From contig CM041084.1 in NCBI GenBank assembly GCA_023079485.1, positions 23,340,609 to 23,404,608 of the forward strand: DNA of 64,000 nt, read 5' to 3'. The first letter of the stretch is position 1. The number at the start of each line of letters is the position of its first letter. Positions 48,793 through 62,460 of the stretch are shown here, one piece after another. A program made the position numbers and the translations under genes. Origin of the DNA: Archilochus colubris (Eukaryota; Chordata; Aves; Apodiformes; Trochilidae). The notes below the pieces were generated by a model that worked only from the letters and a program-made list of their open reading frames with translations, did not search any database and was not told the origin of the DNA.

Positions 48793-50508
48793 TAATGTGA
48801 CTGCTTTTTTTCTCTCCACCTGTTGATCAGGTAAACAAACTTTTGTCTCTCTTAAAGTGCAGAGGTTGAGGAAGCTGCACAAATCTCTAAAATCACCTAA
48901 ACCATTTTTCTCAGTTTTCTTTATAGGAGTTAAGCATTTTCAGGAAGAAATTTCCAAACATGATTAAATCAATCAGCAGCTAAAATGGATGGTATTACAA
49001 ATAATTTGTTGTAGAGGATGAAATTACTTAACTGAATCACCAGAATTCTTTGATAAAAGAAAATCCACTACATTTATTTTGAAGTTCAGAGTCAATAAAT
49101 TTCAAACAACATGCATTTTAGAATTAGTTATAAATGACTAAAAATACACTTTAAAGAAAGGGTTTTTTTCTTTTCATAAAAAACTTTAAAAATGTTTAAT
49201 TCTTTAGTTATGAAAATAACATTCTACTTGTAGCAGTTCTGATTTAGAATAAGTAAATATGAATTTATTTTACTATAAAAAATAGAGGTATCCCCATGGA
49301 GAAATTAATAGATCCTTTATTTCTTTTGTAATTGAAAGAATCTTAATTTTTAGAAAATTACAGCTATTTTGAGAAATTAATGGTTTCAGAAGCTTATTAA
49401 ATATTGTTATGAAATGAATTCAGAATAACATGTGTTGCTCATTCTAAACTTACTTAATTCTAAAGTGTTTTTTTGTTATGGAAAAGCAAAAAGTTGGGAA
49501 TGTGTATCAAAAAAGAAAGAAAATAAATTTATTTCTACATCACTGTTTTCTGATTTTCCATCAACATTTTCTTTGTGAAAATATGTTTTTCAATATCTTC
49601 AAATCCATTTTTTTATTCTAGTATTTTTTTGTCACATAGAAAAAAGAGAAACAACTTATAGTGAAATGTAATTGAAAAGGAAAATGCTAATGTGTTATTT
49701 TTATTGGAATTAAACTCCAATCAAGCTCCATTACAACGAAAAAAATTGTTACATGCTGTACAGAAAGAATTTCATTAAAAAGGGTCTGTAATGTGCTGCT
49801 GGAAATAACGAATAAGGCAGTGGTGTGGAAATGGATAACAAGCAATTGCCTAAATGAGTATAAAGCAGTTGATTAAAATAAAATGGTAGTGCTGTGCAAT
49901 ACCAAGAAGTGTGATGAATAGATTAAGATGTTTAAAAAGGATGAGACACAGTGTATAGTTTTGCTCTGTGTATTTTATCTGTGTTTTGGGAACAGCTGAG
50001 GTTTTGCTGGGGATTCACAGTTTACACTTACAAGAAGTGTTCTACTAAACAGCATGAAATTGTCCTTTCAAAGTACAGCTTTTCATAAGGCTTTTGGAAA
50101 ATAGTTTGTTTTGATTGTGGTGTTATTGTCGGGATTTTTTAGTTAAGTTCCATCTTCAGTCTCAGTTATTATGAGTTTAAACTGATTTTTCTGAGCATTA
50201 GTCCTCAAGAAAACACCTGAACTGATGAGAGACCCACTATTGTTGTAGTAGAGAGACATCAGTCAGCTATCATGAATATGAATATCTAGAACCCACAAAA
50301 TTTGTTTTAAAATGGTAGTATAAATTATGGGGTTTTAGAAGTTTCCACTAGCAACCTGAAAGCAGTTTTATAAACAATTAGTATTTATGCTCCCTAGAAA
50401 ACTATTCCTGAAAATATATTTCAGATATCACACCTCATGCTGAACTTGGGAAAAGAATATTTTCACCTATAATAAGTTGTGGTTTATGTGTGAAAGTATA
50501 AATGAATA

Positions 50509-50541
50509 TATGTATATATATATATAAGTACATATAATATA
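50509..50541 (+). repeat. TA-rich dinucleotide run
   Basis: A short imperfect TA repeat lies in upstream intergenic DNA. Confidence 0.7.
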
Positions 50542-51232
50542 CTAAACATTTAAAAGCTCCTTTTAGTGGTTCATTCCTGATGTACCTTCTTAGACAGTCA
50601 AAAGAGATTACCAAAAAAATCTAAAGCACACTTACAGGAAAATAATTCATTAACATTCACACAATGTTTTACCTAATTCAAGTGAGAGAAAATATTGTCT
50701 AATCCATGTAAAATGTATGCAGCCACTGCATAATTGGCAGTGATGAAGGTATCTAAGCCAGTTACAGTATGATTGTTTGATTTATTTTTCTTTCAATCCG
50801 AGCCTTTGTTTATAGCAGGTAATATTATGTTTTACAAATGGTATCTTTCTGCTGTTACAGTAAAAAGCTACACTGTGGGGCTTTTGTTTCTTAGTACAAA
50901 AAACCATAATATAATGTTAGGCATTTAAGCATACACATCTTTCCTCACATTTGTTTGTGTATGCTTTAGTCATTACCAGTTGAAGGAGTGGCCAAACCAT
51001 GTGCCATATTGAAAAGCATGCCTACAACTACTGCAAGCCTGTTGACTCCAGTAGTCTGAAAAAATCCAAGGAATGAACCTAAGTGAATCCATCAGTCATA
51101 TTTTCTTATCCAGCTCTTAAGGCAAGAGCCAGCACACTTCACTGGCTTTCTTCAAGAAAGTTGACTTTTGGGGATTATTATGGAATGGAAGATCAAGTGC
51201 AAAATGTATACCTGTGTACGCCTACCTATCAA

Positions 51233-51247
51233 CCCCCCCCCCCCCCC
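51233..51247 (+). repeat. C15 homopolymer
   Basis: 15 consecutive C lie in otherwise AT-rich upstream intergenic DNA. Confidence 0.95.
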
Positions 51248-53179
51248 AATTTACTATTTGTATTGGCATGATTCTCTCAAAGCTCTAGCTGGGAACTGGG
51301 TGTCCTCTTGCACTCCATGCTATGAAGCATCATGCTAAATGTAGCCTCTGCACCAAACTGCTTGCAGTCAGAGCCAGGGAAATGGAAGGACAGAGAAAGG
51401 GAAAGATTTTCTGGAAATCAGGCTGCAGATCAGCAGGGATAAAGTTGAGCAATGAGATGGAAGTTTCTGGAGCCCTGATTCTATGATGTAGCACAGGGGT
51501 AGATAAACTGTGGCATGCATACTGCAGACAGTGTCTGAGGTGATGGGGTCCTGATGGCACATTTTATGCCATGGGACTCGCAGCCAGGCTGTGCTGCTGT
51601 AGAAGCTGCTTAATCCAAGTCCGTGACAGGAGTGACAGCAGGGAAGTACCTGCTGAGACTGGCACTGCCAGCCCATCGCAGGACCCCATAGCATGCAACA
51701 CAAGGTGATACTCCTGAGGAACCAGTGCCACCTCCCATCTGTGGTCTCTTGCTGGCACTTTTCCTTACAGCTGAGTGCTAAGCAGAGGGGTATCTGTTTT
51801 GGCCTCAAGACAAAGATTTTTTTAAAGGGGCTCTTAGGGGCAGAATTATTTGCCACCCTGAAGTTGGCAATAGCCAGCAACTGAGTGACACAGTAGAGAA
51901 AGGACCTGTGTTTATTTTCTTTCAAGTGTTTTCCCTAATTTGCAGTCACTGTTCATTGGCATTACATGCTACACTTCTTTATAGCAGTATTTGCCATGGG
52001 TAAGATTACACCTTCTTCCTTTCCGCTCTCTTTATTCATTTTAGTAGCTTTTACATGTGCTTCAGGTACATTTATTTATATCTATGCATATATATTCAGT
52101 GCATGGCCATATATTTTTTTCTTCATGCCTTTTGTAAAATGCTTATTATTAATCTCTGTTTTCCATTCACTGTAGAAGAGAAGCAGAGACAGTTCTTCAG
52201 CTGTGAAAAAAGATGTTGTGAGTGGAAACTTTCGAAGAAAACCCTCTTTGGTTTGGGGTTTTGTCCTAAACTTTTTGTATCATTCAGGTTTTAAAAAAAT
52301 GACTAATATTTTAGTTGTGATCAGGAAAGTCTACCACAGAAAATAAGACTTTACTCAGCTGATCTGACCCCACATAAACATAATGTTATCTGTTGGTAAC
52401 AGTGACTGAAAAAAGATTTTATATATTTTTCTTCTGTTAGTGTTTCACAGAAAGGAGCAGACTTTGAACGCAGATAATGTATGGACCAAGTTCTTAAACG
52501 TGTTCCAGTTGTGGGTTTCCTTCTGTCACACAGAAAGAACCAACCTTATCCCAGAGCCCACACGGCGTTTATTCAGTGGGTGGCCACTAAGCCTTTTTAG
52601 TCCTGCTCTTGGAAATGAAGTAAACTTGATCTGGAAATTGCCAGTTCACCCAGAACCCCAGCATGCCATCTGTATAGTCCAGTTTTGGAGAAAAATTGCA
52701 TTTTTGTTCCTGCTTAGTGAAAAATGCAGTAGCATTTGTCACAGTGGGCTAGAAAAACTGGTGTATGAGATAGGAACATGCCCAAAGTATGATATCATTG
52801 GAAGTTAACAAACATTTAGCCAATAAATCAAATAGAAATAGGATTACATACAATCTCTGGGGTCAGTCTGTAAAAATAAATGTAAAGAAAAGTAAGTTGA
52901 AATTACATAGCATTTGACAGCAGAAAAACCGGATAGTATAAAACTGCTATCATGTTTTAGTACGTAGAAATAACTGGGAGTTACATGGTATCATCAATTG
53001 ATTTGTAGGAGTCTATCAGATCTGTGCTGTTTATTGATCTGTATCAAGAAACAATTGGCTTAGGTTACATCAGAGATCTATTTTAAACATTAGAACCTCT
53101 TTCTAAAGACAAGCACACAGTTAAGTAAGCAGGGTCAGGCAACCACAAGAGGCAAACATCATTTGGAAATGATCTAATC

Positions 53180-53262
53180 CTGCTCCTGGGTTGGACTGAT
53201 CCCTGATCCGGGATGGACTAGGTCATTCTGAGCTCATCCCCCATCTGGTTGTATGCATTTCT
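53180..53262 (+). mobile_element. Possible CR1-like 3'-terminal relic
   Basis: The segment cctgggttggactgatcc and then ggatggactaggtcattctg loosely follows the CR1 3' end (ggttggactagatgatct...cttccaacc) in plus orientation. No terminal 8-mers are present and the match is patchy, so this is tentative. Confidence 0.35.
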
Positions 53263-54592
53263 GATTAGGTACTGTTCCTGAGTACAAAGGCAGCAATAGT
53301 CTTTAAGCATCAACAGCTGTCAAAAATGCATAGCATTTTGAATAAGAAAGTAATTTTATATATTCTAGAAAAACACTGGGAACGTGGACACCCTGTAGGT
53401 AGCTCTTCTCTGACATTTAATAGCAATTGTTTAATGCTGATCATTCTGCCTACAGTGTCACATCAGTGCACCCACCTCTGTTAGCTGCTAAATACAAAGC
53501 AATGATTTGGAAAGGGGAAAACTTTTCTGCCTTATGCAGTTCCATGCTTTAGAAGGCTGGCATAAGAAGGAAGGCAAAACTTTAGGAGCAAGCAATATTA
53601 GTAGTAATGACAATAAATTGTACCAGCCAGTGTAATTTACTTGTATTAAGCACGCAGTGGTGGCAATGGGGTATAAACTGTCATAAGTGACAAGGGCAGT
53701 GCTGTGAATGTTGGGAACTGATGTCAATATACTTACCTACCCCAACATCTCAAAAACTCATGCACTTAAATTAGAACCTCTATTAGATAAAGACATATAT
53801 TTATACACAATATATATTAAAATGCCTACAAAATTGACTACATTTTTCTTATCTCTCTGAAGTTATACCTATGTAATGTTGAAGGAACAGTTGCTTTTCT
53901 GAGTGTTATGGAGACTGCATGGTTTCTTCATCTCACCCTAGTGCCATAGGGAAGGGACTGCTTGCTTCTGGCAAACTATTCTTTAATGTTGCCCATAACA
54001 TAGGCTTAGAAATACAGTGTTATTAAATGCAAATTGTCACTGTTATTAGTTTTATTTTACTTCACATTCAATACATGCTGAAGTCATGCAGACAGCAGTG
54101 ACTATCAAATGTTCTCTGCTATTTTAAAGGAAAATCAGCTTCTCAAACAGAGAAATGGGCAGGTGTTTTCAGGATTAAAGCCAATCTGCCAGTATTCTGT
54201 AGAGTATAATATGTTCTCATTGCATATGGATTTACACTCATAACTTCTCTTAAAATCAATCAATGTTACTTACATAAATGTCCTTGCTTGTCCACAGGAA
54301 TAACGTACTCCTTAAGGCTGCAATACTCTCATAAATGTAATGTGATACTGCAGTATGGAAACAACGTGGGAAAATAATGTTGAACATCCACTAATTCTTT
54401 TTCAGATTCATAAGTATATGAGCTGTTTATTATCAACACATACCAGAAAACTTCTATCAAATGTAATTATGCAGTGGATTATGTACAATGGATGCCTGCC
54501 CGTATTCCCTACTTGTACAACCCCTGTTATAGGATGGTCAGCTCTGAGTGTGCAATGCACAATAGTTCTTCCAAGCCAACACTGATGTCAGG

Positions 54593-55375
54593 ATCATAGA
54601 ATCATAGAATCATAGAATCATAGAATTGGGTGGGTTGGAAGGGACCTTAGAGATCATCGAGTCCAACCCTTGATCCACTACTGCTGCAGTTACCAGACCA
54701 TGGCACTGAGTGCCACATCCAGTCTCTTTTTAAATATCTCCAGGGATGGAGAATCCACTACTTCCCTGGGCAGCCCATTCCAATGTCTGATCACCCTCTC
54801 GGTAAAGAAATTCTTTCTAATATCCAACCTAAACCTCCCCTGGTACAACTTAAGACCGTGTCCTCTTGTCTTGCTGAGAGTTGCCTGGGAAAAGAGACCA
54901 ACCCCCACCTGGCTACACCCTCCTTTCAGGGAGTTGTAGAGAGTGATGAGGTCTCCCCTGAGCCTCCTCTTCTCCAGGCTGAACAGCCGCAGCTCCCTCA
55001 GCCTCTCCTCATAGGACTTGTGCTGGAGTCCCTTCACCAGCCTGGTTGCCCTCCTTTGGACCCGCTCCAGGACCTCAATATCCTTCCTAAACTGAGGGGC
55101 CCAGAACTGGACACAGGACTCGAGGTGTGGCCTCACCAGGGCTGAGTACAGGGGCAGAATCACTTCCTTGGTCCTGCTGGCCACGCTGTTCCTGATACAG
55201 GCCAGGATGCCATTGGCCTTCTTGGCTACCTGGGCATACTGTTGGCTCATGTTCAGCTTCCTGTCAATCCAGATTTCCAGGTCCTTTTCTGTTTGGCTGC
55301 TCTCCAACCACTCTGTCCGCAGCCTGTAGCGCTGCATGGGGTTGTTGTGGCCAAAGTGCAGGACCCGGCAAATTT
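54593..55375 (-). mobile_element. CR1 LINE, 5'-truncated, well-preserved 3' end with open RT C-terminal frame
   Basis: The left end carries four copies of the 8-mer ATCATAGA, the complement of the CR1 3'-terminal ATTCTATG repeat. It is followed by the CR1 3' signature (ggttggaagggacc, then gtccaaccc). An open frame on the minus strand (55337-54690, 215 codons from an ATG) reads the C-terminal part of the CR1 ORF2 reverse transcriptase, including [78 protein letters not shown] and LPREVVDSP. The same frame extends upstream through [10 protein letters not shown] to about 55372 and stops being CR1-like there, so the copy is 5'-truncated, the usual state for CR1. No frameshift was noticed in the coding part, which makes this the youngest-looking CR1 in the window. 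The endonuclease and the catalytic RT domain are missing, so it cannot be autonomous. Confidence 0.95.
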
Positions 55376-57895
55376 CTAATTTCTATACCAAGCAGAGGAG
55401 CTAAACATGGGATTTTGGAAACCAGATAATGGCAACAGCCAATTAAAACCAAACCAACAACAGCTACCCTGGGTCAGAACAAAGATCTCTGTAGGGCAGT
55501 CTCCAACAGTGGTTAATACTGTCTGTTTAGGAGAAGAGTTTAAGCATAATAATATCAGTTCCTTGCTCTATTATAACTTTTTCAAGATAAAGAATATTGT
55601 TTCATTCCTAAAACTAGGGATTAAACCCCCAAAGTTCAACTTCCTAGTCTTGCCTTCCCTGTTAGCACATAAAGCTGAGCAAATAAACAGTGTGTGAGCC
55701 AGCCCAGACATTGCTAATGTGAGTCCTCTATTTTTGTTTCTCACAGGGCAAAGCCTGTGAAGGGTCCTACACAAGAGTACACAGATATTATTTATGATAG
55801 TCAAGTAAAACCATTATTTATCTCTTCCTAGCTAAGAATACCTTAAACTTCAATGGGGAATTGCATCACCTTTCAAGTGTGGGAGTACAGAGGTGCACAT
55901 GCGTGTACGCACACAGCTCAAATATTTTGCTCTGAACAAGACCTAACATTGCTGACAAAACAAAGTATTAAAAACACATGATAGTAAAAGGCAAATTAAT
56001 TACCTGAGGTTTAAACTGTATAATTGCCTGTTTTGTGATAAAGTAAATACATTTAAATCAGATTTGCTAATGATGAAGTTGTGAACAAAATTGTACCAAA
56101 TACTTGGTTTCCTTCGAGACTGAGAGATCTGGGAGTGCTTCAGTACACCATGTCAGGGCAAGACCAGGGTGTGTACAACTCTCTCTTTCTCCTACTTTCC
56201 CTGTTCTCTATGCCCCACTTTCTGCTGAAAGTAAACCCAGAATTGTGGGCTGGACAGGACCTGTGGCACCTTCCCACCAGGACAGAGAGACACAACCCAG
56301 TGACTTACTGGGTTTCCTCACTGCTGATCAGCTTAGACACAGTTCTGAGATTTCTAACATTAACTATTTAATTATTTTTTTTATTATTTCTTGAAAGCAT
56401 TGCTGTGCCAAAAATTACTGCACATATGAGTACTTAGAGAAAAAATAAACCAGAAGAAAAGACATCAATAGAGGACATAGGTGTATATAGTCTGCTTCAT
56501 CCAGCCTATACATCATTGGTGTAAGAGCAGCTTTTATTGAAATGTTTCTAGAGTCTCTCTACTTCACTGACTAAACTTCCCTGATCTGTTTTTAGATCAT
56601 ATCTGAAAACATCAACCAGATCTACCCCTTGGCACAGTTGAGAAGTGAATCTCTCCATACTGATTCTATGACTGAATGTTTCAGTTTATTCTTACATACA
56701 GCTCGATTCCAGGAAAGATTAATGCATCAAAAAGGAACTTGCAAGGAATTTGGATTTCCAGATTTATAATCACAGTCCTGAAAATTCCTACTCTCCTACT
56801 GCCTATAGTGAAGTACACTGAATTCCATAATTCAGATTTGTGCATTTGAGGATACATCTGTTTCCATCAATGTCTAGTGTAATACAGTACGAAAGTCATT
56901 AAGATAGTAATTTTACAAATCAATAGAGAACAACAGCTTCTCATTTGTTTTTGTGAAGGCAGAAGAAGAAACCAGAAGACTGGTTTCTTTCCAAGTGTAC
57001 GTTTACATATTTTTTCCACAGTCCTTGAAGTGACAGCTTTGCTGTAACACCTGCCATTCAGAGGAAACCAGATTGCTGCAGCTAAAAACTAACGGTGTTA
57101 TACTTATTGTAGACTACTTTCCCATGCTTGAACCACTGTTTATCAGAGACTAATTATCCAAAGAATTTATTGCAAGATAAGAATCACAGTGCAATTTTGA
57201 CTTTTTTATTGCATGAACATGCAGTGGCTAAAAGACAAACACATTGTGTAGGATTGTCTTTTCTTTTGAATTGATGCCTAAAGGGAAAAAAATCACATGG
57301 CACCACAGAAAATAGGTTCCTTCTATCAGCTTCCATCTCCTTGGGAAATATGAATCTTTTTCTTTGTTGTTTTAAAAACAGTTTAAAAGCCTGGGATAAC
57401 ATGGGAGATGTTCTTACCATTCTTTGCATCGTCAAAGAATGCATCCCCTGACCTCTCTTCTTGGCCATACTTCAGTTGAGAAAGCAATAGAAGATCAATG
57501 TTTCCCTCCAGTGTTGTTAATAGAAAAGTTGAGGCAGACACCTGAGTTATGGAGAACTGGGAAACACATGAAAACTATTAGATTTTGGGTTTTGGATAGA
57601 GATGCAGTGAGATTTGAGAACCAGACAACCATTGGTCATACCTAACCTTGATGTATTCTACAGAGACACTATGAAGCCTCGCAAAACTGTTACACTCAGT
57701 AAAGACACTGCATGAAATGTATGGGTAAGCAAATGGAGAAAAAAAGACTAGTGGAAGGCAGAGACAATGGAGGAAAAACTGAATTTTGCCTCCTTGATCC
57801 ACAAGCAGGCTGATCCTGCTACAGGGAAGGGAGTGGCGGGACTAAGGGATGAGCTAGGACAGGACTCTGCAGGCCTGAGTTGGATCCAGGTGTTG

Positions 57896-58065
57896 GAAGA
57901 GAAGGAAAGGGACGGGAAGGGACGGGAAGGGACGGGAAGGGACGGGAAGGGAAGGGAAGGGAAGGGAAGGGAAGGGAAGGGAAGGGAAGGGAAGGGAAGG
58001 GAAGGGAAGGGAAGGGAAGGGAAGGGAAGGGAAGGGAGAGGAAGGGAGAGGAAGGGGAGGGAAGA
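57896..58065 (+). repeat. GGGAA pentanucleotide array with alternating GGGAC units
   Basis: This is a tandem array of about 170 bp. The left part alternates GGGAC and GGGAA (a 10-bp higher-order unit, about four copies). The middle is a nearly pure GGGAA run, and the right edge breaks into GGGAGAGGAA variants. Open frames on both strands across it (GKGREGKGRE-type peptides and their FPSLPFPSLP mirror) are translations of the repeat, not genes. The homopurine strand could adopt triplex structures. Confidence 0.97.
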
Positions 58066-58285
58066 CACAGGCACCAGAGATGTGCGTCGCAGGATGTCCA
58101 GTTTGCTCATCCACCTGGTAGCCCTTGCAGGGCCATCACAATGATCCCTCCCTGCCAGAAGTTTTCTTCTGGTGTGGGCTAAGCAGTCAGAGAGGCCACA
58201 GACATTTTGCTGCATACCAGGCTTGTTGAATAAAAGCATTTATTAATATATTGAGGTCTTCCTTCCATACATTGTCTTATCATGG

Positions 58286-58675
58286 AAATCACAGAAAGTT
58301 AGGAGTTGGAAGGGACCTTGAAAGATCATCTAGTTGAACACCCCCTACCAGAGTAGGGTCATCTACGGCAGGTCACATAGGAACATGTCCAGGCAGGTAT
58401 TGAACATCTCCAGAGAAGGAGACTCCACAACTTCCCTGAGCAGTCTGTTCTAGTGCTTTGTCACCTTCACAGTGAAAATGTTTTTCCTTATATTTATGTA
58501 GAACCTCCTCAAGCTTGTACCTGCTGCCCCTTGTCCTATCATTGGACATAACTGAAAAGAGCCTGGCTTCATCCTCCCAGCACTCACCCTTTACATATTT
58601 ATAAACATTAATGAGGTCACCCATCATACTCCTCCAAGCTGAAGAGACCCAGCTCCTTCAGTCTTTCCTCTAAAG
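58286..58675 (-). mobile_element. CR1 LINE fragment, 3' end, moderately degenerate
   Basis: The left end reads aaatcacagaaagttaggag, then ttggaagggaccttgaaag, a diverged gtccaacc block, and ctccacaacttccctgagca. Further right, the minus strand gives the CR1 C-terminal region with disruptions: in one frame LINVYKYVKGECWEDEARLF corresponds to the CR1 segment around [11 protein letters not shown]. The right end reads aagctgaagagacccagctc and cttcagtctttcctc, the reverse complement of the [13 protein letters not shown] region. The copy is 5'-truncated and lies in intergenic DNA. Confidence 0.9.
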
Positions 58676-61600
58676 AAAGATTTTCGACTCTTAGTGGTCT
58701 TAGTGATGTCTTGCCACTGTTTTAGCATTTCTCTAGCATATTTACATGCTTTCCAGAACATAGATCCTGTTCTCATTACCCAAACACAAACTATCCCTAA
58801 GTATCAGAAACTACAGCATGGTGACAGGAGAGCAGAGGAAGAGGTACTTGTGTAGTTCAAAGACTCTTTCACTTCATACAGGGCACAGCATTGATGCACA
58901 AGAGTAAAAGGAATAATTTTTGAAGAGTCTGGGTTCAGCCTGCCAGACAATTGTGCTCAGGGGAGTCTCAGACTGTAAGGAGGAGCTGAACTCCCATTCA
59001 CTGAAGGCAAAAGAATGTCAAGGCTCTTGCACCTCTAAAAGAGGCTCAGTCCCTTTTAGGTTTGAACCACCAGTTGCTTTATAGGGCAATATGTGTTTAT
59101 ACTTATGATGGTTTAAATGTTTATCTTTTTTTAAGTAGGAACTACCATAAGAAAGAGAGAAGGAAGAGGTAGCTGGAAATCTACAGACACTGGGATCCAT
59201 CAAAACTGACAGCTTTTTGTATCATATGTGACAGCTCCTCTAAAAAAAAATGTTTAATGTTCAAGAGAGAAAAGCATGCAAATAGGATATCCGGTTTTCA
59301 AAAGTCCATCCAACAGCTTGCTTGAGCTTCCAGGGGAGTTAGTGGGAACTCAGAATCTTTGAAGGACCAGAAAGATTAAAAAAACCAAACAGGTCTATTA
59401 TTTAGATGTCTAAATTGAGGCTCCTCCTTCCATTTCACCATAATGGGTTGAGGACTTATTCATGCATCAGAAGAAAGAGAATTGAGGGTAAAGATTATGG
59501 ATTAATTTCACATATTATGCATCAACAAAATTTTTGCCCATCATGCAAAAGAACAAATTTAAGAATGCTGCAATAGGCTCATTGTTTCCTTACCTTATAT
59601 CAACTCTTAATGACTCAGCCCAGAAAAAACACAGGACTGAAACCAGTAACTGTGGTTATTGCTTATCAGCTACACAACAAGAAATTTGACTCAGCAAAGT
59701 AAGCTGTCAGTGCCACACACATCAGATTAGCACACAACTGACTGTTGCTGGAGGGTAATAACTGATGTACAAACTTAAAATGAAACTACAAAGTAGTTAT
59801 TCTGAATGTCCATCATGGTACTAAAAGATCAGCAAAAATAACTGACATGAAATGACTTTATCTTCTCATGCACTGGACTTCGGATGTTTGGAAACTGATT
59901 TTTATTTAGGCCCCTTAGCAGAAGGGAAAATATACATTGCTCTTGAAAACTATGGATTTTCTGGTTTGCTGCTAAGTTTACCCATTTCAATGAATCTGTA
60001 AATTTATAATCTTAAAGTAAATTAACAAGGTTACTGTGAATTTAGCAATTTACTTTGCAACAGAAGAAGCCTAAACAAGACTCCTGCAGTACATCCATAC
60101 CAGTTCAGGAATCTGGCATATAGAACTGAGCAAATGATTATCTGTCTTCCAACTGGAAACAATATCACAGGAGAACTGTATCATATTATTTAAAAGCCTG
60201 CAACTGTGAAAGCTGAACCCATGAGTAAATGTATGAGAAAAAAAAAAGGAACAGAAGAGCCAGGCTGCTATCATAAGGTAAAAAAGGTCTGTTGAAGTCC
60301 ACTGAGCTTAAAGACCTTTTTGAAATAGGCTTTGGAACTGCATAACAACTGACATGGAGGAAAAATGTGAATTTCCTTAAATCTCAGTTTCCTCATATGG
60401 ATTGAAAATGCAATATAAATAAATATCATTATTAAATAAGTAAGGATTTTGATATGTAAAGGAGTAAGAATAGACCTCTAAGATGTATTCCACCACAGCA
60501 GATACACAAGTTAACAAGGAATTTGCCATGGTTCTGCAAACGTGAGAGCTTGGGAGCTGATCATTCCCTGCCACACAAGCAAAGACCATTTTCATCAGGC
60601 AGAGGCACCTTCAAAATGTTATTTCTATAATTGCAGATTGCTGTCTGATATGAGTTAATTAATTAAGGTGAGATGAATGCCCTCCTTGGTGTAGGAGAAC
60701 CTGCCTTTCCTCAAGGGAACTGTACCTAACTAAAAACCACCCTGAGTGCTCTGTGGGCTGCAAGCTGGAGTGGGGAGTGGCAATGAAAAACAACGAGTTC
60801 ATTTTTTGGCTAAACTGTGGCTAAATGGTAAACTAACTTAAGTAGTTCAGTTTTGGAAACTTATCATCACACACTGGACCCTAAGCCTGATACCTCTGGT
60901 ATCAGTAAGAAGACTGTGCTGAGGAACTCTGAGGGTAAGTTTGGCCACTGGAAATTTTTAAACATCAAAAAACGAAGGAGGCATCACTACACCAGTGCAA
61001 AAAAAATTGCTACTAGTGGCTTCAGTCTGAAAATTGTCCAAAGCTGACAACACACATGTTGAAAAAATAACGCATGACCACAACTCTAAAAGCTAAAGAG
61101 ATTTTTTAAATGCCTAAAATTAGGCTGCTCAGAGTAGTCTCTGGGATCCTGTGCACAAAACCTTCCATAGTGCTATGTCCCCTTGGCCTTTTGTGTATCT
61201 CTCATTTCTGGGCTGTTCCTGATTTTAATTAAAGAGAAATAATGATACAAGGTATCTTCTTTCATGAACCCCAGAAGGGAAAATGAGAGTTATAAAATGC
61301 AAAGGAAAACTTGAGACTCAAGGAAGTAGGGATTATGAATTACAGGAAATATACTATTATATTAAACATTCTTTTAAAGCAGCATGGTTTGTTTCTTATC
61401 AAAGGCTTTCTTTTAGCTCCTAGTCCACAAACTAGCTTTTGAAACGGATGCCAGGACTCTCCGTTCCTTTTGAGTTTGTTTGGTTTTTACAGGGGTGAGT
61501 GATTAATGTTAGAAAACAGGAAAAAATACTTTCCCTTAGAGCATGCCAAAAAAGGTAGCTGAATACTAGCACTCTATGGGCAAAGCTATGTACTGACTAC

Positions 61601-62460
61601 ATTTCAGGCTGACCCATTGACTGCAGGAAGAGCTGGAATGAGCACAACTCAAAAGTTGGCTCCATCTAATGTATGAAGAGAAGTTATTTTGATTTGTGCC
61701 TATTCCCGTAAAAAGTGTGAACTACAATAACCTGTATGAATGAGGCTTAGAATCATTTACTTTTTTGGTGATATTTTTGACTGAAACAGGCCTTATTTAA
61801 TTAAGAAGAGCCTTTAAACAAGAGGGACCCACAGTTCAAGCCTTTTGTCAGTGGTGTAGAAGCCAGACTTTCATAAAAGTGATTCAATCAGGCTTTTTGG
61901 GTTTTTTTTGTGAAACAGGTTAACAGTTCTTGATAAGAGATAGTCTTGCAAAATTTGATGATATTGCAAAGTATTGTAGTAATTTAAAAAACATAGTTTA
62001 GGAAACAAAAAAAAAATTGTATTAAACCATGAGGTCAGTTTCTTTGACCATCTGAAATACAGTTGATGTTGGTATCACAATCTGTGATCAGCTTGAGAGT
62101 GAAGCTATTTTCCAGGTGGGTCTTGCTATAGAGTTGGGCCATATTCTTTCTCAACCCTTTTGATCTAGAAATCTCCCTGCAATATGGAAAAACTAAGAGA
62201 TTTCTAGGTGTTCTGCATTTTCATTTGGGTCAGAAATACTGCCAGAGAATCATTCTAGTGGCATTTGAGATCTGAGATCTAAGGAAACTAAATAGAGAAA
62301 TTAAAACTAAATAAAAAGCAAGAGAAGGCTGAACATAATTTAGATAGTAAAGATAGTAAAAACCATAAACCAATACAAGTTGAGAATAACAATATTTACC
62401 TTTTATTTTAAATTAAATATAAATTACGTCTGCAAAGTAAAGTTAATTCTTATTATATCC

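Larger units (their letters stand above)
46807..54592. other. Upstream intergenic DNA, no gene seen
   Basis: This segment lies 5' of CDK6. It contains the polypyrimidine microsatellite, a CR1 scrap at 48.74 kb, a TA run, the C15 tract and a doubtful CR1 relic at 53.2 kb. The open frames, including 52440-52808 plus (122 codons), show no recognisable domain. Confidence 0.7.

Noticed and set aside
52440..52808. 122-codon open frame on the plus strand
   Set aside because: No motif, signal or family resemblance. A length expected by chance in a 64-kb window.
57767..58239. Repetitive open frames (GKGRE and FPSLP peptides)
   Set aside because: Direct translations of the GGGAA array on both strands.
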